DNA of 64,000 nt from Amycolatopsis tucumanensis (GTDB lineage: Bacteria; Actinomycetota; Actinomycetes; Mycobacteriales; Pseudonocardiaceae). Made by a program: the position numbers and the translations under genes. The notes beneath the pieces are model-generated. The model saw only the letters and a list, made by a program, of their open reading frames with translations. It was not told the DNA's origin and searched no databases. Location of the stretch: assembly GCF_021654135.1 (NCBI RefSeq), contig NZ_JAKGSD010000018.1:57271-121270 (forward strand), written 5' to 3'. Below, in pieces: positions 1 to 8,240 of the stretch (its first letter is position 1; every line of letters starts with the position of its first letter).

Positions 1-549
1 CGGCGGATGGTCGTCCCGGTGGCGCCGTGGGTGTTCGCCGCGCCCGCGACCGGGTTCGCCGTGCTGCCGTCGTTGGTGGAGTCGCGCCTCGGCGACGCCG
101 AGACGGTCTTCGCGGGCGTCGCGATCGCCGTCGTGCTGGGGGGCGGGCTGCTGATCCAGCCGGTCGGCAGAAGGCTCGCCGCACGCGCGATCCTGCTGCC
201 CGCGCTGATCGGGCTCGCCGCGACCGGCACCGGGATGCTCCTCGGCCTCGCCGCGGCCGTGTCCGCGCAACCCGCCGTCGCGTTGCTGGCCGACGCGGCA
301 CTCGGCTGCGGGTACGGGCTGTGCGTCACCTTCGGCCTCACCGAGATCGCCCGCATCGCCCCGCCCGAGGGCCTGGCCCGCCTGGCCTCGGTGTGGTGGG
401 CGCTGACCTACGTCGGCTTCTGCGCGCCGTACGTGTTCGCGCTGCTCACGCAGGTCACGACACCCCCGGTGATCCTCGGGTGCGCGGCGGCGCTGGCGTT
501 CCTGACCGGCGCGGGCGTGGCGCTGCGGCACCGGACAGCGCAATCATGA
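1..549 (+). CDS. MFS transporter, C-terminal half (5' end outside window)
   Basis: The reading frame is open from the first base of the window, so the gene begins upstream and only its last ~183 codons are visible. About six strongly hydrophobic segments are separated by short loops, which fits the C-terminal six-helix bundle of a major facilitator superfamily permease. A basic loop (GRRLAARA) lies between the second and third visible helices, as is common in these proteins. The substrate cannot be predicted from this half alone. The stop codon lies only four bases before the next gene, so the two are probably co-transcribed. The ATG at position 7 is internal, not the true start. Confidence 0.75.
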   Translation, partial: RRMVVPVAPWVFAAPATGFAVLPSLVESRLGDAETVFAGVAIAVVLGGGLLIQPVGRRLAARAILLPALIGLAATGTGMLLGLAAAVSAQPAVALLADAALGCGYGLCVTFGLTEIARIAPPEGLARLASVWWALTYVGFCAPYVFALLTQVTTPPVILGCAAALAFLTGAGVALRHRTAQS

Positions 550-553
550 CCGG

Positions 554-1285
554 GTGGACATCGCCGACACCGACCTCACCGGCTCCACCTTCCGCGCCTG
601 CGACCTGACCCGCCTGAAGATCGTCGACTCGCGCCTGTGGGACGTGTCCATCTCGGGCGACCTGGCGCGGTTCGTGGTCAACGACGTGGACGTGACGGAC
701 TACGTGGAGGCCGAGCTCGACCGCCGCCACCCCGAGCGGACCCAGCTGCGGGCGATGGACGGCCCCGCGGACTTCTGCGCCGGTTGGGACATCCTCGAAT
801 CGCTGTGGGCGGACACCGTGGCCCGCGCGCGCCGGCTGCCGGAGGAGGCGCTGCACGAACGTGTCGACGGCGAGTGGTCGTTCGTGGAAACCCTGCGGCA
901 CCTGGTGTTCGCGACCGATGCCTGGGTGAGCCGCACGATCCTCGACGAGCCGATGCCCTACCACCCGCTGGCCCTGCCGCAGACGTCCTACCCGGAGCAG
1001 GAGAAGCTGCTCGGCGTCGACACCGGCGCGCGGCCCTCGCTCGACGACGTCCTGACAGTCCGCGCGGACCGGATGACGCTCGTGCGGCGGATCGCCGACG
1101 GCCTGACCGACGAGGAGCTGTCCCGGCCCTGCCACCGCTCACCCGCGCGCGGCTACCCCGAGGAGCCGCAGCCGGTGGGGAAGTGCCTGCGCGTCGTGAT
1201 GAACGAGGAGTGCGAGCACCGCCGCTACGCCGTGCGCGACCTCGCGGTGCTGGAGGGTCACTTCGACCGCACCAGCGGCAGGTAG
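554..1285 (+). CDS. DinB-superfamily protein with pentapeptide-like N-terminus
   Basis: A 243-residue protein starting at a GTG four bases after the preceding stop. The first ~45 residues have a pentapeptide-repeat-like rhythm (DLTGSTFRACDL). The rest resembles the DinB/mycothiol-dependent four-helix bundle family, with candidate metal-binding histidines in TLRHLVF (about residue 117) and ECEHRRYA (about residue 221). DinB-fold proteins are usually thiol- or metal-dependent enzymes of unknown substrate. The role here is inferred from fold only. Its last 28 bases overlap the 3' end of the convergent TetR gene. Likely co-transcribed with the upstream permease. Confidence 0.7.
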   Translation: MDIADTDLTGSTFRACDLTRLKIVDSRLWDVSISGDLARFVVNDVDVTDYVEAELDRRHPERTQLRAMDGPADFCAGWDILESLWADTVARARRLPEEALHERVDGEWSFVETLRHLVFATDAWVSRTILDEPMPYHPLALPQTSYPEQEKLLGVDTGARPSLDDVLTVRADRMTLVRRIADGLTDEELSRPCHRSPARGYPEEPQPVGKCLRVVMNEECEHRRYAVRDLAVLEGHFDRTSGR

Positions 1286-1836
1286 ACCTCGTCGACGATC
1301 TCGACCAGCACCTCGTCCGGCGCGGTGGGCACGCCCCGCACCATGAACTCGTTGCGCAGCAACACGATCGCCACCGTGGCGACGCGGGAGTGCAGCGCGG
1401 CCGGTGACACCTCACCGCGTTCGACGGCCCGTTCCAGGATCGTCAGCCACGGCGCGGCCGCGTCCTCGGCGGGGTCCTGCAGTTGTCCCAAGAGTTCCGA
1501 CGCGCCCCCGGCCGCGGCGATCAGCTCGCGCAGGATCGCGCCGAGCGGCGAGCTCCAGTGCCGGTTCGCGCCACGCAGCAGCGCGAGGGCGTCGTCGCGG
1601 AGGTTGCCGGTGTCCGGCACCGGCACGGATCGCGTGAGCCGCTGGTAGGCGGCGACCCCGAGGGCCAGCCGGTTCGGCCAGCGGCGGTACAGGGCGTTCT
1701 TGTTGGTGCCCGCGCGTGCGGCGACCTTGTCCATGGTCAGCGCGGCGAACCCGGACTCGGTCAGTTCATCCGCCGCCGCCTGGAGGATTGCGTCCTCCAG
1801 CGCGGCTCCCCGCCTGCGGGTCCGGGACGGCTCCAT
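1258..1836 (-). CDS. TetR/AcrR-family transcriptional regulator
   Basis: 192 residues. The N-terminal ~60 residues carry the TetR helix-turn-helix (ALTMDKVAARAGTNKNALYRRWPNR), where the ALYRRWPNR recognition helix is diagnostic. The C-terminal ligand/dimer domain is of the TetR_C type with the usual helical pattern. It starts at an ATG on the minus strand and is transcribed away from the TIM-barrel gene that begins 62 bases to the right. A perfect 10-bp inverted repeat sits between the two genes (1846-1872), so it very probably represses itself and that neighbour. The effector is unknown. The 3' end overlaps the convergent DinB gene by 28 bases. Confidence 0.9.
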   Translation of the reverse strand: MEPSRTRRRGAALEDAILQAAADELTESGFAALTMDKVAARAGTNKNALYRRWPNRLALGVAAYQRLTRSVPVPDTGNLRDDALALLRGANRHWSSPLGAILRELIAAAGGASELLGQLQDPAEDAAAPWLTILERAVERGEVSPAALHSRVATVAIVLLRNEFMVRGVPTAPDEVLVEIVDEVYLPLVRSK

Positions 1837-1845
1837 GGGTACGCA

Positions 1846-1872
1846 CAGTACCTTACCCGTGTTAAGGTACTG
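1846..1872. promoter_or_regulatory. Probable TetR operator, perfect 10-bp inverted repeat
   Basis: Arms CAGTACCTTA and TAAGGTACTG are exact reverse complements separated by 7 bp. The site lies in the 62-bp gap between the divergent TetR gene and the TIM-barrel gene. Size, symmetry and position are typical of an autoregulatory TetR operator. The assignment is inferred from context. Confidence 0.75.
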
Positions 1873-1898
1873 CCAGTACCCTATTTGAGGAGATGGAC

Positions 1899-2903
1899 AT
1901 GCGAGCCAAGGGCATCAGCTACGACACCGGCTTCCTGCAGAACGGGAAGTTCTCGCGGAGCCGGTTCGAGCCGGAGGAGGTCCAGCGCGAGCTGCGGATC
2001 ATCCGCGACGACCTGCACTGCACCGCGGTGCGGATCATGGGCGGCGACCCCGAGCGGCTGGAGGTGGCCGCCACGTGCGCGGCCGAGCTGGGGCTGGAGG
2101 TCTGGTTCTCGCCGTACCCGTTGGAACTGACCGAAGAGGAGACGCTGAAGCTGTTCGCGGACTGCGCCGAGCGCGCCGAGCGGATCAGACGGCGGGGAGC
2201 CGAGGTCGTGTTCGTGGCCGGGGCCGAGCTGAGCCTGATGAACAAGGGTTTCCTGCCCGGCGACGGTATCCGGGAGCGGATCGCGTTCCTGATGGACAAC
2301 CGCGACCGGATCCCGGAACTCGGTTCCCGGGTGGGGGATTTCCTCGCCAAGGCGGTCGCCGTCGTGCGGGAGCGGTTCGGTGGCCGGGTGACCTACGCGT
2401 CCGTGCAACTGGAGCGCGTCGACTGGGCGCTGTTCGACTTCGTCTCGGTGGACCTGTACCGGACGGCCGAGATCGCCGACCGCTTCGCCGACGGGGTCCG
2501 GGCCCTCGTCGGGCAGGGCAAGCCGGTCGCGATCACCGAGTTCGGCTCGGCGACCTACCGCGGCGCGGGCGACCTGGGGGCGAGCGCGCTGGACGCGGTG
2601 GAGTACGACGAGGACCGCGGCCCGGTCCGGCTGAACGGCGAGTACGAGCGCGACGAGCAGGGGCAGGCCGCGTACGTGCGCGAACTGCTGGAGACGTTCG
2701 ACTCCGCGGGCGTGGACAGCGCGTTCGTGTTCACCTTCGCGTTGTACGACCACGTGCACCGCCCCGGCGGCGACCCGCGGGAGGACCTGGACCTGGCCAG
2801 CTACGGGGTGGTGAAGGTGTTCGAGGACCGCGACGGGCACGAGCTGCCGTGGGAGCCGAAGGCCGCGTTCACGGCGATCGGCGAGTACTACCGGGACCAC
2901 TGA
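1899..2903 (+). CDS. TIM-barrel glycosidase-like protein (database label often 'abortive infection protein')
   Basis: About 334 residues. The sequence (AKGISYDTGF near the start, acidic strand ends such as FVAGAELS and VAITEFG, then FVFTFALYD) resembles a (beta/alpha)8 glycoside-hydrolase-like fold, with plausible catalytic glutamates at AGAELS (about residue 109) and ITEFG. Homologues in Streptomyces and mycobacteria carry the legacy name 'abortive infection protein', which I would not take as evidence of phage defence. The ATG at 1899 is preferred to the in-frame ATG at 1893 because GAGGAG (1887-1892) is then 6 nt upstream, not abutting. Divergent from and probably controlled by the TetR gene. 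Substrate unknown. Confidence 0.75.
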   Translation: MRAKGISYDTGFLQNGKFSRSRFEPEEVQRELRIIRDDLHCTAVRIMGGDPERLEVAATCAAELGLEVWFSPYPLELTEEETLKLFADCAERAERIRRRGAEVVFVAGAELSLMNKGFLPGDGIRERIAFLMDNRDRIPELGSRVGDFLAKAVAVVRERFGGRVTYASVQLERVDWALFDFVSVDLYRTAEIADRFADGVRALVGQGKPVAITEFGSATYRGAGDLGASALDAVEYDEDRGPVRLNGEYERDEQGQAAYVRELLETFDSAGVDSAFVFTFALYDHVHRPGGDPREDLDLASYGVVKVFEDRDGHELPWEPKAAFTAIGEYYRDH

Positions 2904-2908
2904 ACGAC

Positions 2909-2941
2909 GGCGGCCCCTCCCCACACGGGGAAGGGGCCGCC
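2909..2941. terminator. Bidirectional terminator hairpin
   Basis: Arms GGCGGCCCCTCCCC and GGGGAAGGGGCCGCC pair over 14 bp with one bulged A and an ACAC loop. It lies between two convergent genes (stops at 2903 and 2974), with no U-tract, as is usual in high-GC actinobacteria. Confidence 0.75.
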
Positions 2942-2973
2942 ACCCGAACCGAAAACCTCAGCGAACCGAAACC

Positions 2974-4284
2974 TCAGCGGTCCGCGACCGCCTGCTCCGC
3001 CGCCTGCATCCACTCGCGCCACTGGGCCGCCTGCTCCTCGGCCTTCTTGGCGCGTCGCTCGTCGCCGGCGGCGCGGGCCTTCGCGGCCTGCGCCTCGAAC
3101 TGCTCGACCCGCTCGCGGAACTGCGCGGCCCGCGCCTGGGCCTCCGGGTCGCTGCGACGCCACTGGCTGTCTTCGACCTCGCGGATCCGGTCCTGGACCG
3201 CCTTCAGCCGGCCGTCCAGCTCGCGGATCCGCTCCCGCGGCACCTTGCCGATCTCGTCCCACTGCTCCTGGATGCGCCGCAGCTGCGCCTTCGCCGCGTC
3301 GAGGTTGGCGCCCGGGTCGATCTTCTCGGCCTCGGCGAGCAGCTCCTCCTTGCGCGTGGCGTTCGCGGCGAACTCGGCGTCCCGCTCGGAGAACGTCGCC
3401 GAGCGGCGGGAGAAGAACGCGTCCTGCGCGGCGCGGAAGCGCTGCCACAACGCGTCGTCGGCCTCCTTGGGCGCCCGCCCCGCGGCCTTCCACTCCGTCA
3501 TGAGCTCCTTGTAGCGCCCCGCGGTCGGGCCCCAGTCGGTCGAGTCGGCGAGCGCCTCGGCCTCCGCGATCAGCTCCTCCTTGCGGGCCTTGGCCGCCGC
3601 GCGCTGCTTGTCCAGCTCGGCGAAGTGCGAGCCGCGGCGCCGGTTGAACGCCTCCCGCGCCTTGGAGAAGCGCTTCCAGAGCTCGTCGTCGGTCTTGCGG
3701 TCGACGCCCTTGATCGTCTTCCACTCGTCGAGGATCGCGCGCAGCCGGTCGCCCGCGGCCTTCCACTGCACCGACTCCGCGGCGATCTTCTCGGCTTCTT
3801 CGGCGAGCGCCTGCTTGCGCCCGACCGCGGCCGCGCGGGCCTCCTCGCGCTCCTGCTTCGCCGCCGCCAGCGCGGTTTCGGCGTGCGCGACGATCTGGTC
3901 GATCCGTGCCGACAGCGCCGCGAGGTCGCCGACCACCGCCGCCGTCGGCAGGCTCTCCCGCAGCTGCGTCGCGGTGGCGAGCGCGTGCTTCGGGTCGCCC
4001 GCGCCGGACGACAGCCGGGTGCCGAGCAGCTCGACCTCGGTGCGCAGGTCGTCGAAGCGCCGCGCGTAGTGCAGCAGCCCCTCCTCCGGCGAGCCGGCCT
4101 GCCACACGCCGACGGCGCGTTCCCCGTCCGCGGTCCGGACGTAGACGTTGCCCTCGTCGTCCACCCGGCCCCAGCGGGAGGGGTGCGGCTCGGCCGGCGG
4201 GACCGGCGCGCCGTGACCGGCGGCGGGCGTGTGGCCGTGGGGCACCTGGTGGGGTGCCGGGGTGCCGGTGTTCTCGTCGGACAT
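2974..4284 (-). CDS. DUF349 domain coiled-coil protein
   Basis: About 436 residues starting at MSDENTGTPAP. This ATG has AAGGAG seven bases upstream, so the longer in-frame start at 4383 is unlikely. A proline/histidine-rich head (residues 1-40) precedes long charged helices with at least three DUF349-type repeats, each containing W(K/D)xxG..P...DDxLWxRF-like cores (WKTIKGV, WKAAGRAP, WDEIGKVP). The C-terminal 70 residues are a predicted coiled coil rich in A, E, R and Q. The M. tuberculosis counterpart in the same neighbourhood is Rv2731, a conserved protein of unknown function. The gene is divergent from the block that leads into miaA. Confidence 0.8.
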   Translation of the reverse strand: MSDENTGTPAPHQVPHGHTPAAGHGAPVPPAEPHPSRWGRVDDEGNVYVRTADGERAVGVWQAGSPEEGLLHYARRFDDLRTEVELLGTRLSSGAGDPKHALATATQLRESLPTAAVVGDLAALSARIDQIVAHAETALAAAKQEREEARAAAVGRKQALAEEAEKIAAESVQWKAAGDRLRAILDEWKTIKGVDRKTDDELWKRFSKAREAFNRRRGSHFAELDKQRAAAKARKEELIAEAEALADSTDWGPTAGRYKELMTEWKAAGRAPKEADDALWQRFRAAQDAFFSRRSATFSERDAEFAANATRKEELLAEAEKIDPGANLDAAKAQLRRIQEQWDEIGKVPRERIRELDGRLKAVQDRIREVEDSQWRRSDPEAQARAAQFRERVEQFEAQAAKARAAGDERRAKKAEEQAAQWREWMQAAEQAVADR

Positions 4285-4531
4285 CGCAGGCTCCTTATCG
4301 CCTGTCGGCCCGCCTTGTGGCGGGCGCCCCGCTGGCGGGCGGGGCCGGGTCATGCGGGTCTCGTTCCCTCTGGCCGCATTCAAGCAGTTCAGCGCCGCTC
4401 GTGGTACTCGGTTGGGGGGTCGGAGCGGGTGATTCTACTTCCGGGCCGCGTGGGATCGCTGTGATCGTCGATCTCGCTGCTCTCCGTGGTCGCGGGTTGC
4501 CCGAGAGTGGCTGCCGGTAACCTCGACGGGT
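4285..4531. other. Divergent intergenic region
   Basis: 247 bp between the DUF349 gene and the plus-strand gene at 4532. It should hold two divergent promoters. The only element I can point to is TAACCT (4518-4523), 8 nt before the downstream GTG. No gene seen. Confidence 0.5.
4518..4523 (+). promoter_or_regulatory. Candidate -10 element (TAACCT) for a leaderless start
   Basis: TAACCT ends 8 nt before the GTG at 4532, with no Shine-Dalgarno visible. A TTGCCC at 4497-4502 is a possible -35, but its 15-bp spacer is short. Confidence 0.4.
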
Positions 4532-5215
4532 GTGATCGTGCAAGCCGTGGTGGTACCGCAGCCCCCGTTGCTCGTGCCCGCGCTGTCCCCGGGTGCGAAC
4601 GCCGAGCTGGAGGCGTTGCGCGCGGCCTGCCGCACGGCGGTGGAGCGCCTCGCCGCGGTGACCCGGGAGTGGGTCGCGGTCGGCGCCGGTGACCACGAAC
4701 GGGTCATCGAGCCCGCCACGTCCGGGTCGTTCCGCGGATACGGAGCCGACGTTCCGGTCTCGTTGAGCGCGGCGCCCGCGACCCCGGCCGAACTCCCGCT
4801 GCCCGCCCTCGTCGCGGGCTGGCTGCGCGAGCAGGCGGGCGCGGATTCGGTGCGCGTGCACCTCGTGGACGGCGATCCGGCCGAGTGCGAGCGCCTCGGC
4901 AAGCTCCTCGCCCACGGCGACCGGACCGGCCTGCTCGTGCTCGGCGACGGCTCGAACCGGCACGGTCCCAAGTCCCCGGGCAGCGAAGACGAGCGCGCCC
5001 CCGCCTTCGACGACGCGGTCGCCCGCGCGCTCGCCACCGCCGACACGGCCGCGCTGCGGGCGCTCGACCCCGGGCTGGCCGCCGAACTCGGCGCGGGCGG
5101 CCGCGCGCCGTGGCAGGTGCTGGCGGGCGCCGGCGACGACTGGCGCGCCGAACTGCTCTACTCCGCGGCGCCGTTCGGCGTCGGCTACCACGTCGCGGTG
5201 TGGGAGCGCGGGTGA
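4532..5215 (+). CDS. Class III extradiol dioxygenase-like protein upstream of miaA
   Basis: 227 residues, rich in alanine. It has the outline of the LigB/MEMO-like fold (PQPPLLVPALSPG near the N-terminus, VGAGDHE, GLLVLGDGSNRHGPKSPG) and corresponds by position to M. tuberculosis Rv2728c, an alanine-rich conserved protein next to miaA. Histidines that could bind metal are sparse, so enzymatic activity is uncertain. Its TGA overlaps the GTG of miaA, so the two are translationally coupled. Function unknown. Confidence 0.7.
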   Translation: MIVQAVVVPQPPLLVPALSPGANAELEALRAACRTAVERLAAVTREWVAVGAGDHERVIEPATSGSFRGYGADVPVSLSAAPATPAELPLPALVAGWLREQAGADSVRVHLVDGDPAECERLGKLLAHGDRTGLLVLGDGSNRHGPKSPGSEDERAPAFDDAVARALATADTAALRALDPGLAAELGAGGRAPWQVLAGAGDDWRAELLYSAAPFGVGYHVAVWERG

Positions 5216-6111
5216 ACCCGATCGCCGTCGTCGGCCCCACCGCCACCGGCAAGTCCGAACTCGCCATCACGATCGCCCGGGCGGTCGGCGGCGAGGTGGT
5301 CAACGCCGACGCCCTGCAGCTCTACCGCGGCATGGACATCGGCACCGCCAAGGTCTCCGCGGCGGAGCGTCGCGGCGTGCCGCACCACCTGCTCGACGTC
5401 CTCGACGTCACCGAGACCGCCTCCGTCGCCGCCTACCAGCGCGACGCCCGCGCGGTCATCGAGCGCCTGCTGGCCGAGGGCAAGGTGCCCGTGCTGACCG
5501 GCGGATCCGGCCTCTACGTGCAGGCCGTCCTCGACGACCTCCGCTTCCCGGGCACCGACCCGGCCGTGCGGGCGCGGCTGGAGGCCGAGGCCGCCGAGGT
5601 CGGCGCCGCGGCCCTGCACAGCCGCCTCACCACGCTCGATCCCGCCGCGGCCACCGCGATCCTGCCGACCAACACGCGCCGGATCGTCCGCGCGCTGGAG
5701 GTCATCGAGATCACCGGACAGCCGTTCTCCGCGAACATGCCGCGTCCCGGCCCCGCGCGGTACGGCACCGTGATGATCGGGATCGACCGGGACACCGAGG
5801 ACCTCGACCGGCGCGTGGAGCTGCGCGTGGACCGCATGTTCGCGGCGGGCTTGGTCGACGAGGTGCGCTCGCTGGTGGAGCGCGGGCTTCGGGAGGGCAA
5901 GACGGCGTCGCGCGCGCTGGGCTACCAGCAGGTGCTCGCCGAACTGGACGGCGGCGGGGACTTCGCCGCCGCGGCCGAGGCGACGAAGCAGGCGACGCGC
6001 CGATTCGTTCGCAGGCAACGATCCTGGTTCCGCCGGGACGCGCGGATCCGGTGGTTCGACGGAGCCGATCTTGACGTGGCCGAGCGGGTGCTCTCCGTGG
6101 TGGCCCAGTAG
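5212..6111 (+). CDS. miaA: tRNA dimethylallyltransferase MiaA
   Basis: 299 residues. MiaA transfers a dimethylallyl group to N6 of A37 in tRNAs that read codons starting with U. The modification is then usually methylthiolated by MiaB, whose gene lies nearby in related genomes but is outside this window. The N-terminal P-loop is GPTATGKS (residues 8-15), followed by DALQLYRGMDIGTAK, LTGGSGLYVQA (dimethylallyl diphosphate/tRNA binding) and the C-terminal ALGYQQ and TRRFVRRQRSWFRRD motifs. All are diagnostic and the length is normal. The GTG at 5212 overlaps the preceding stop; earlier in-frame starts would run deep into that gene. Confidence 0.97.
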   Translation: MNPIAVVGPTATGKSELAITIARAVGGEVVNADALQLYRGMDIGTAKVSAAERRGVPHHLLDVLDVTETASVAAYQRDARAVIERLLAEGKVPVLTGGSGLYVQAVLDDLRFPGTDPAVRARLEAEAAEVGAAALHSRLTTLDPAAATAILPTNTRRIVRALEVIEITGQPFSANMPRPGPARYGTVMIGIDRDTEDLDRRVELRVDRMFAAGLVDEVRSLVERGLREGKTASRALGYQQVLAELDGGGDFAAAAEATKQATRRFVRRQRSWFRRDARIRWFDGADLDVAERVLSVVAQ

Positions 6112-6114
6112 TCT
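6109..6114 (+). promoter_or_regulatory. Candidate -10 element (TAGTCT) for leaderless dapF
   Basis: TAGTCT overlaps the miaA stop codon and ends exactly 6 nt before the dapF GTG. No Shine-Dalgarno is present, so dapF may have its own leaderless transcript in addition to read-through from miaA. Confidence 0.5.
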
Positions 6115-6120
6115 GATCGT

Positions 6121-6954
6121 GTGGTTATCGAGTTCCTCAAGGGGCATGGCACCCAGAACGACTTCGTGGTGCTCCCCGACCCCGACGCCCGGCTGGACCT
6201 GACGGCGAGCCGGGTCGCCGCGCTGTGCGACCGGCAGCGCGGGCTCGGTGCCGACGGCGTCCTCCGCGTGGTGCGCAAGGAGGCTCTGGACCTGCCCGCC
6301 GCGGCCGATTCGGCGGGGGAGTGGTTCATGGACTACCGCAACGCCGACGGGTCGATCGCCGAGATGTGCGGCAACGGCACGCGGGTGTTCGCGCGGTACC
6401 TCGTCGAAGCGGGACTGGTGTCCGGGCGCGAGTTCGTGATCGGCACCAGGGCGGGCGACCGGCAGGTGGTGGTGCACGAGGATCTCTCGGTGACCACGCA
6501 GATGGGGCCGGTCGCGATCACCGGCGCCTCGGTCGCCATCGTGGACGGGCACAACTTCTCCGGTGTCGCGGTGAACGTGGGCAACCCGCACCTGGTTTCC
6601 ATTGTGGACGACGACATCGACGAGCTGGACCTCACCCGCGCGCCCCGCTACGACAGCGACTTCTTCCCCGACGGCGTCAACCTGGAGTTCGTCAACCCGC
6701 TCGGCGAGCAGCGCCTGAAGATGCGGGTGTACGAACGGGGAGTGGGCGAGACCCGCGCGTGCGGCACCGGCACGGTGGCCGCGGTCGCGGCCGCGCTGCA
6801 CCTGGCAGGCACCGACACCGGGAAGTCCGCTGTGGACATCCCCGGCGGCCGTGTCCAGGTCACCGTGGAGCGGGGGGCGTCGACGCTGACGGGCCCGGCG
6901 GAGTTCGTGGCGCGGGGTCAGCTGGATCCGCAGTGGTGGGAGCGGGCGGGCTGA
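6121..6954 (+). CDS. dapF: Diaminopimelate epimerase DapF
   Basis: 277 residues. The enzyme converts LL- to meso-diaminopimelate, the last step before peptidoglycan cross-link precursor and lysine synthesis. It uses two catalytic cysteines, here Cys83 in EMCGNGTR and Cys214 in RACGTGT, both in intact signature motifs. The N-terminus GHGTQNDF and GNPHLV are also typical. It follows miaA by nine bases, as in M. tuberculosis (Rv2727c-Rv2726c). The last ~95 bases are overlapped on the other strand by the 3' end of an MFS gene. Confidence 0.97.
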   Translation: MVIEFLKGHGTQNDFVVLPDPDARLDLTASRVAALCDRQRGLGADGVLRVVRKEALDLPAAADSAGEWFMDYRNADGSIAEMCGNGTRVFARYLVEAGLVSGREFVIGTRAGDRQVVVHEDLSVTTQMGPVAITGASVAIVDGHNFSGVAVNVGNPHLVSIVDDDIDELDLTRAPRYDSDFFPDGVNLEFVNPLGEQRLKMRVYERGVGETRACGTGTVAAVAAALHLAGTDTGKSAVDIPGGRVQVTVERGASTLTGPAEFVARGQLDPQWWERAG

Positions 6955-8179
6955 CCGGCAGGTCACGCATCCGCCGCAACGGGGAGAACAGCACCGGCAG
7001 CATCGTCACCGCCATGAGCGCGCACCCGGCCCACACGGTGGACCGGACGCCGATCAGCTCGCCGAGCAGGCCGCCGGCCAGTCCGCCGAGCGGCATGGTG
7101 CCCCACACCACGAACCGCACGGTCGCGTTCATGCGGCCCATCAGCCGGTCCGGGCAGATCGCCTGGCGGTAGCTGACCTGCGCGACGTTGTAGACCACGA
7201 TGCCGTAGCCGCTGGCCACCATCCCCAGCACGCCCAGCGCCACCGGCCAGCCCGGCTGGGACAGCGGCAGCAGCAGCTGGAGCGGCCAGGTGGTCATTGG
7301 CACCAGCCAAATCGCCCTGGCCTGCCCGATCACCCTGGTCCAGAACCCGGCGGTGAGCGCGCCCAGGATCCCGCCGGCGCTGGCGACGGCGAGCACCAGG
7401 CCGACGCCGGAGGGGCTCAGGCCGAGGTCCCTGGTGAGGAACAGGACCTGCATCGAGATCACGATCGTGCCGGCGAAGTTGCCGCTCGCGGTGCACAGCA
7501 CGATCGCGCGCAGCGCCGGGTTGCCGAACACGAACCGCAGGCCCTCGGCGATCTGCGCGCGCAGGGGCGTGCCGTCGTGCGGTTCCGGCTCCGGTTCGGG
7601 TGTCCGGATGCGCAGCAGGAACATTCCGGACGCGACGTAGCCCACCCCGGTGGCGAGCACCGCGTTGGCCGCGCCGAACAGCTGGGTCAGCCCGCCGCCG
7701 AGCCCCGGCCCGACCACCTGCGCGACCGACTGGCTGGCCTGCAGCTTCGCGTTGCCCTCCACCAGGTGCTCCCGCCCGACCAGCGAGGGCAGGTAGGACT
7801 GGTAGGCGACGTCGAAGAACACCGTCCCGACGCTGACCAGCAACGCGACCACGACCAGCTGGGTCAGGGTAAGCCAGCCGGTCCACCACGCCAGCGGGAT
7901 CGTCAGCAGCAGCGCCGCGCGCGCGAAGTCGGCGCGCAGCATCAGCGGACGCCGCTTCATCCGGTCCACCCACACCCCGGCTGGCAGCCCGATCAGCAGG
8001 AAGGCGGCGTTCTCGGCCGCGGTGAGCAGGCCCATCTCGCCGGGCGTCGCGGACAGCACGGTCGCGGCCAGCAGCGGCAGCACGGTGATGCCCACGAACG
8101 TGCCGGCCTGGCTGACCGTGTCGCCCGCCCACAGCAGCCGGAACCCGGGGTGGAACCAGAGGGAGTCGCGTCGCGGCAC
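6860..8179 (-). CDS. MFS efflux-type transporter (MFS_3/EntS-like)
   Basis: About 439 residues with 12 hydrophobic segments. The N-terminus FRLLWAGDTVSQAGTFVG and the loop GVWVDRMKRRPLML match the MFS_3/enterobactin-exporter-like family that often exports small molecules or drugs. The C-terminal 30 residues are rich in P, A and T, and are encoded antisense to dapF. A GTG at 8179 is chosen because the palindrome at 8196-8219 would otherwise lie inside the coding region. A longer start at GTG 8218 is possible. The gene is divergent from a winged-helix regulator that probably controls it. Substrate unknown. Confidence 0.85.
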   Translation of the reverse strand: MPRRDSLWFHPGFRLLWAGDTVSQAGTFVGITVLPLLAATVLSATPGEMGLLTAAENAAFLLIGLPAGVWVDRMKRRPLMLRADFARAALLLTIPLAWWTGWLTLTQLVVVALLVSVGTVFFDVAYQSYLPSLVGREHLVEGNAKLQASQSVAQVVGPGLGGGLTQLFGAANAVLATGVGYVASGMFLLRIRTPEPEPEPHDGTPLRAQIAEGLRFVFGNPALRAIVLCTASGNFAGTIVISMQVLFLTRDLGLSPSGVGLVLAVASAGGILGALTAGFWTRVIGQARAIWLVPMTTWPLQLLLPLSQPGWPVALGVLGMVASGYGIVVYNVAQVSYRQAICPDRLMGRMNATVRFVVWGTMPLGGLAGGLLGELIGVRSTVWAGCALMAVTMLPVLFSPLRRMRDLPVSPPAPTTADPADPAPRTPPGPSASTPPAPR

Positions 8180-8195
8180 CCCGATAGGGTGACGC

Positions 8196-8219
8196 AGTGA
8201 TTGGAATCCGTCAATCACT
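8196..8219. promoter_or_regulatory. Probable operator, perfect 8-bp inverted repeat
   Basis: AGTGATTG and CAATCACT are exact reverse complements with an 8-bp spacer. The site lies between the divergent MFS gene and the winged-helix regulator, as expected for a local repressor site. Confidence 0.6.
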
Positions 8220-8228
8220 TCGTCCGAC

Positions 8229-8234
8229 TACGCT
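8229..8234 (+). promoter_or_regulatory. Candidate -10 element (TACGCT) for a leaderless start
   Basis: TACGCT ends exactly 6 nt before the GTG at 8241. There is no Shine-Dalgarno, and the operator-like palindrome at 8196-8219 falls in the -35 region. Confidence 0.5.
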
Positions 8235-8240
8235 GGGCCG

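Noticed and set aside
1899..2903. Phage-defence system based on the 'abortive infection' label
   Set aside because: The label is legacy; the sequence looks like a glycosidase-type barrel, with no defence genes nearby.
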